Assembly: GCA_037892935.1 (NCBI GenBank)
Contig: JAYXKI010000009.1
Location: 1,550,001 to 1,614,000, forward strand
DNA: 64,000 nt
From: Phlebopus portentosus
Lineage: Eukaryota > Basidiomycota > Agaricomycetes > Boletales > Boletinellaceae
Direction: 5' to 3'
Position numbers and translations under genes: made by a program. The notes under the pieces were generated by a model. The model ran no database searches. It was not told the DNA's origin and saw only the letters and a list, made by a program, of their open reading frames with translations. Positions 58,997-64,000 of the stretch are shown piece after piece; positions within the stretch are counted from its first letter, which is position 1; each line of letters starts with the position of its first letter.

Positions 58997-61689
58997 ATGA
59001 ATACATCAGATGATACAACGCGCACTACGACACCACCAAACAAAAGTCGACCTATCAGCCAGAATGCATTTACTCCCGTTTCGCATCATTCTACTCAAGA
59101 CCTCGGGTATCTGACAGGCGTCACTGATCTGATGCGCGATGCAGTTAGAAAGGACGTGGATTATATTGCCATTGAGGTCAAGAGAGGAATTCTTTGACTA
59201 CGTACTCCCACCTCTGAAGCAGGAATCGACATTGAACAGATTGTCAAGACACTCGAGGCCGAAGTTTAATCATCGCAGAGAAGCGTGGCCCTTCAAATGC
59301 GAAGTCTGGGCGGATATGGAAGGACTTCTCGAAGAGCCCTTCATCCCAGAAGCTTAATGAGAAGGTTTTTGCACCTCTTGAAGCCATCTGTTCAAGAGTT
59401 ACAGAACTGACATCCGCTCAATTAATCGGATGTCCCCCGATAGTTACGCTGGGTATGCACCCTAACCACGCACCACAGTCCCGTCGAACAAGTTCAACAA
59501 GGCCTGATGCTCATTTCATCTGTGAAGAGATAGAGGCTACGCTTAAGGGGAAGGAGAAAGAGACAAATGCAACTCTACCACGTATGTGGTATGACATAAC
59601 CCTTACGGCGGAATTTTAAAAGAAAGCAGCCCTCAAGGATCGCAATGATGTAGTTTCTCTTGTATGCTTTCATTATCCAATACACTGTGTAGAACGCTTC
59701 CAAAACATTACACAGCATTCAGCAAACGATGCCACTCGATGCATGTTGAAGATTCACATTTGGTTTTACAGTCGGGAATACAGACACACGTTTATGGTTC
59801 TGCTCCAGAAGTATTCTGATCGTTTCCGAAGCCTTCGACTTCAGAACAGTAAGCGTTCATACTTCACTTTCTTATGTTAGTTGACCATGTTATCTCAGAA
59901 CGTTCATCTCGTCACGCGAGTATTCTTGTCATTCGCGTTTGCTTCAGAAGAAGAACTGGGCTGGGACCCCACTATCTGTCCAATCCAGAATGATGATGGA
60001 GAAAGAGCGTACATAATCACTGTCGACAACGAAACGTATGAAACAGTCAAGGTAATCGCAGATCATGGAGCAGATTCGCTTATCAGTCGCGGTGTAAGAT
60101 TGTGGCTGGTAAAGAACACCAGAACAGGAGAGCCGTGTATCCTGAAGGACATTTGGATTGAGCATGATCGACAGTCCGAACGCTTGATTCATGCTACAAT
60201 GCTGCAAGATATCGAAGACGAATACGGTGTAGAAATAAGGAAGGAAGCGGAATTGCATCTTCTTACGCCAGTCCAGGACTGGATAGTTCGTGTTGACGGC
60301 ATTGAAGATCACACAACGAACATGATGCTGCGTGGCTATGAGCCTCCTTTCCAGACAGTATTTCATTTAAAGATTGAAGCAACGAAAAGCGATAATCTCA
60401 AAAAGTCCGTTCAGCCTCCCGCGCCATCTGATCCAGTGCTAGAGGCAACAAGATTAAAAAAGTGGAGCGTGTCCGCGCTCCTGGACGCTCGACGAAAGAA
60501 GCTGCATCATCGAAAACATTACCGTGTCGTCTTCAAAGAAATCGGAGAGTGCATTCATACTCTTACCGGTTTAGCCAACGTCTTTGTCGTTCTTCGGGAC
60601 TCTGCAAGAGGTACGTTAGCGAAGCTTTTTATTTCAGTGCTCGCTGAACAAGAGTGCACAGTTCTGGAGTGGATTCACGGAGCTCAATGGGTGCACCGAG
60701 ACATCAGTGTTGGCAACTTGTACTTCTATGATGGGCGTGGTGTCATTGGCGACTTCGAGTACGCCAAAAAGAGAGATTCTAACGTATCACATGAAGTTCG
60801 CTCTGTAGGTTTGACTCTTTCCTATTGACAATATCATTTCGCTCATACTTCAAGCAGTGTTCTATTGATTTCGTATCAAGCGAAGTCATAAAGCATGCCT
60901 TCCAATACCTTCCTTCTGATACGACTTGGAGGCCACGAAGCAAGATGAAATCTAAGAAACCAGAGAACGCAAATATCGTGCAGTTCTTTCATAATGACCT
61001 CCATGACTTGGAGTCCCTGTGGTGGATTGCCATCTGGGAATTACTCTTCCACCGAAGCAACGTCGATGAAGAGCTTGACGAAGAATCTGCTGCCCTTCAA
61101 GACAGCGAACGGGAGAAAGCCATATGTAAGCTATTCCCGAGGGCCATGATACACGGAGATCGAAGTGACTTCTTAGATGGAAGGCAGGCTTACGGAGATG
61201 CCATCGGATGGATAAATGACACCTTTTACGAACTTGTAGGAATTCTCAATCAGTTCCGCGTTCTCTTAACCACTCGATACCGGGACTTTGAAGCTTCCTT
61301 CCCTTGTGTTGACTGGGGAAGACTTCAAGGAATACATAAAGAAATCCAGCAAATATTCGAGCAATGCCGAGGATATGCCTTTGACATAAAAATCGAACTG
61401 CTGCCTTACAAGTTAACGGACTTGTGGAACTTGACGAGTCCGTCAAATGATGAGGATGACGCTGATAATCAGTCTGAAGAAGAGCATGAAGCCAGTCAGA
61501 ATGAGGAGAAGACAGCCGAAGATCTTCTGCACGAGTTAAATTTGAACGAAGATGGCGAAAGCGATGGCGATGATGAGGACGAAGATAATTGTCCACCATT
61601 TTTAGTGCACATGGTCAAGTGAGTAGAGTTTGCGTACGATTCACCATCATAAGCTGAAGCGTGTATTCCTCAGATACAAGGTTAAATAG
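58997..61689 (+). pseudogene. FunK1 copy M (unit 5, type 2), N-terminal exons broken, kinase exons open
   Basis: Exon 1 (58997 to about 59640) shows the type 2 pattern in pieces: EEFFDYVLPPLK, then GIDIEQIVKTLEAE, EKVFAPLEAI, TSSTRPDAHF and MWYDITLTAEF. Two or more frameshifts (around 59180 and 59220) and TAA at 59617-59619 interrupt it. Exon 2 (59693..59848) has TGA at 59747-59749. The remaining exons are clean: 59899..60610, 60662..60804, 60858..61618, 61674..61689, with CILKDIWIEHDRQ, MMLRGYEPPF, WVHRDISVGN, GVIGDFEYAKKR and FFHNDLHDLESLWW. The tail is very acidic (DGESDGDDEDEDN) and the last exon codes YKVK. An ATG at 59887 could open a kinase-only protein; intron 3 is also open in frame. 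Confidence 0.78.
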
Positions 61690-62859
61690 CGCTCTGAATC
61701 TTGAGATACGTGAATAGTAATTACCTTAGGGCATCAGCTGTACACGTGTCAGAGAGCGATAATCCACTCCATGCTTATTTATATCCTGAATATCATCTTT
61801 ATAGTTTTGAGACCGAGATCGCCTGATGAAAAGCTGTTGTCTGCTGCAGAACTCTAAAATTGTGAACGTCTCTCTAACCTCTGAGAGTTCTACACCCACA
61901 GTTTTGGGATGCCAATCGGATTATATTCATGGACAATATCGTAAGTGAGGATGCCTATGTTAGCGTAGGGAATCCACAACAACCAACACCAAATAAGATA
62001 CGTAACTGCATTTCCCTTCAAACCGATGTTAATCCACGAGCAAGGGATCTCATAGCATGTTTAATGAAGGTAAGGGTATATAGTAGTCGAGGATGTGACG
62101 AATTTTAATGATTGCTTGTCGAACTTGTCAGAAAACACAGACCTGACTCACCGAAGTCTCGAACATGAACAATGCAACTTAACCATCCAGCCACCAGGAG
62201 GTCCTGCGGCCAGCGACCATGAACACGTACGCCGATCCTTCTATTCATCTTTGCGGGAGTCTTCAATTCATGCCATCACTAGGTAACTATACCGAAGACT
62301 TTCGACAATTCAACATGCACGACCTGGGATATTGACTAGGCAGTACTGGGGACTCCTTAAAGTTATAAGGGATGGCAGTATATCGCTGAGATGACGTACT
62401 GTACTTAGTCCATTTCGTTTTTGCAGTTAAAGTGTCTGGAATTGAATACAGCTTGAACCGGAAGTATATGCGGAAGCACATTCAGAATGTACACTGTATC
62501 ACGCACCATGGTCTTATATATAAGCTCGCGCCGCTCTCCTAATGTAGTTCTGTTCGACATTCAGCTTGACTTAAATAATATTGACTTGTACCTTCCCGAT
62601 GGGATGGATGTCACGCCTCGAAACTTGAGTGGGAGTTATGGCCTCAGGCGACCATGCATCAGACTGATACGAAGATCTCATGGAGCGCCCTATGATGTTC
62701 AGTTCGACTGACAGATTGGATTAAGTGGGCCACAAGTTTGTTGTTAATCGTCCGCATATCGTGATCAGATGCACCACAAAAGGTCAACCGAAAGGAATCG
62801 ATGACGTCCTTCCATGCGTTCGTTCCGAGCATCATAAGTTACTACAATTCTGCATTCTA
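61690..62859. other. Spacer between M and ARPC5
   Basis: No complete gene. The + frame 62487-62711 reads VLFDIQLDLNNIDLYLPDGM and later GSYGLRRPCIRLIRR; a diverged copy of this sequence lies at about 55225-55410, so it belongs to the duplicated ARPC5 3' flank. It may be the last exon of a lost neighbour gene. Confidence 0.45.
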
Positions 62860-63540
62860 TCACACAGTTCGCCTGTCCGTCATGACGCGCACGATACACC
62901 CGATGCCTGCAATCTCCGTCAACTATCCACAAAACGCAAGCAAGCAAGAATCAGTCTTATATCGAACATTTCATCCTAAGCAAAGATGACGTCGTAATAC
63001 GCACCTTTTCATGCCATGCCAGAAAGACGCTCCAACTGCTATCACCCCAGCTGGGCATCGCCATACCCTTATATAGGTACTTCATGAGCGTGTCTTGCGT
63101 GTCTTGGGAAAGCGACTTCAGGATCCCCGGGATTTCTGGTACTTTCGTACTGCCTAAGATTGTGAGGAGCGTCTGTAGATTCGTGTTCTGCTCGCAAATA
63201 GCTGTAGGTGTAAGATGCTCGGAGAAAGACGAGAAGTACAAGACACACCTTAGCCTCCTCCACATTTGGCCCGTACGGAGCGCCGTCCAACACAATATTG
63301 AGCGCTCCGGCAGCATCTCCTCTGGTCACGAGAAAGTCCCTTATTCGTAAGCCAATTCATGTCCACGACGAAGCCTTTCGGAACCCACTTTGCTAAGAAG
63401 CTTCGCACCGTGGTCGCCTTCGCCCTGGTATCCGCCAGGACCTGTGCGGGATCGCGCGGGTCGGGCTCGTACAATTCCTCTTCCAACAGCACATCTTCGT
63501 CGTACTTGTCTATGTCGATTTTCCTGAATGCAGTCTCCAT
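62860..63540 (-). CDS. ARC15: Arp2/3 complex subunit 5 (ARPC5, p16-Arc)
   Basis: Predicted complement(join(62860..62922,63005..63187,63249..63321,63389..63540)), 156 aa, close to the family length of about 150. ARPC5 is the small helical subunit that helps hold the Arp2/3 complex together for branched actin nucleation at endocytic sites. Exon 1 reads METAFRKIDIDKYDEDVL and EPDPRDPAQVLADTRAK. Later segments give GDAAGALNIVLDGAPYGP, LQTLLTILGSTKVPEIP, DTLMKYLYKGMAMPSWGD and SWSVFLAWHEK. The end TEIAGIGCIVRVMTDRRTV is the hallmark C-terminus. All three introns are GT-AG and in frame; start and stop are clear. It marks the right edge of the FunK1 array, and its 3' half is copied at 55.5 kb. Confidence 0.93.
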
Positions 63541-64000
63541 CGTTGGGAAGTCGGAAGAAATTCCAAGTCTTTAAATGCGAGCGAGCTAAACGGGTCCAAG
63601 TCTCGTGCACCGCAGTCAAGATTAGGTATAATATTACATAATTCTAGGTATAATTTACGCGTGTTTGCGCGTTGCAACGTTGCCCTCGACCCCATCACAG
63701 CGAAATGAAGACATCCGAGTCCGCGTATCTACATGCGGTCACCATCTGGACACCCACGTACAAAGAGATCACAACCCTTGAATGCCTATGCTCACCAGAT
63801 ATAATTTTCTTGGTTTGGTATTTTTGACTTGCTGAAATGCCCGATTTCTGTTGAACCGATCAAGATGGCGCTTTGAACTTCTTTTTGGCACAGTGAGTCA
63901 CAGGATAAGTGCCGGGCAGAATCTACGCTAAATGCACTGTGAATATGTAGAACGGTATGGAACCATCTGTCTTATCTTGCGTGAACTCGCGGATCGAAAT
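63541..64000. other. ARPC5 promoter side
   Basis: Nothing beyond the presumed ARPC5 promoter and 5' UTR; no further gene is visible before the window end. Confidence 0.45.

Noticed and set aside
1..64000. CRISPR arrays, rRNA or tRNA genes, prophage or secondary-metabolite cluster
   Set aside because: No regularly spaced repeats, no rRNA or tRNA signature recognised by eye, and no biosynthetic or phage genes; the window is eukaryotic.

Overview
This window looks like nuclear DNA of a filamentous basidiomycete, most likely a mushroom-forming Agaricomycete. Genes are split by many GT-AG introns of about 45-70 nt. The housekeeping proteins (NPR3, BAP31/Yet3-like, COX8, TAH18, ARPC5) read as fungal. 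The rest is a lineage-type expansion of FunK1 (fungal-type protein kinase) genes. All exon models are my own hand splicing from splice sites, reading frame and paralogue comparison.

Layout. (1) 0.3-8.5 kb is conserved single-copy sequence: NPR3 (+), a BAP31/Yet3-like ER protein (-), COX8 (-) and the diflavin reductase TAH18 (+). (2) 9.9-61.7 kb holds 13 recognisable FunK1 loci plus at least three FunK1 relics. The genes share one architecture. Exon 1 codes an IPEI...LPPL N-terminal domain, exon 2 is 156 nt, exon 3 is about 0.7 kb and codes the N-lobe, exon 4 is 143 nt and codes the HRD catalytic loop, exon 5 carries the HNDLHDLES motif and a basic tail, and several copies end in a tiny terminal exon. 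(3) 62.9-63.5 kb holds ARPC5 (-), part of which is copied at 55.5-55.8 kb inside the array.

The array is an ordered tandem duplication. Unit 1 is TAH18, inverted kinase A, kinase B, kinase C. Unit 2 is a TAH18 exon-1 fragment, inverted D, then E and F. Unit 3 is a decayed full-length TAH18 copy, inverted G, then H and I. Unit 4 is a relic of the A/D/G class, now on the + strand, then J and K. Unit 5 is L and M. Each unit therefore carries a pair of + strand kinases, type 1 (B, E, H, J, L) followed by type 2 (C, F, I, K, M).

Decay is strongly patterned. The type 1 genes appear open, J only with a shifted splice donor. All three inverted copies (A, D, G) are broken. Most type 2 genes are damaged: C has lost the catalytic Asp and has a stop, F has a stop, K is 5'-truncated and M has a shattered N-terminal exon. 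I is the one type 2 copy that looks whole. A CACRTGAYGTGAC-like element recurs roughly 80-200 bp upstream of many copies, and a dispersed repeat (R1-R4) sits at unit junctions. The FunK1 genes probably act as intracellular, possibly nuclear, kinases or pseudokinases; no substrate can be read from the sequence.
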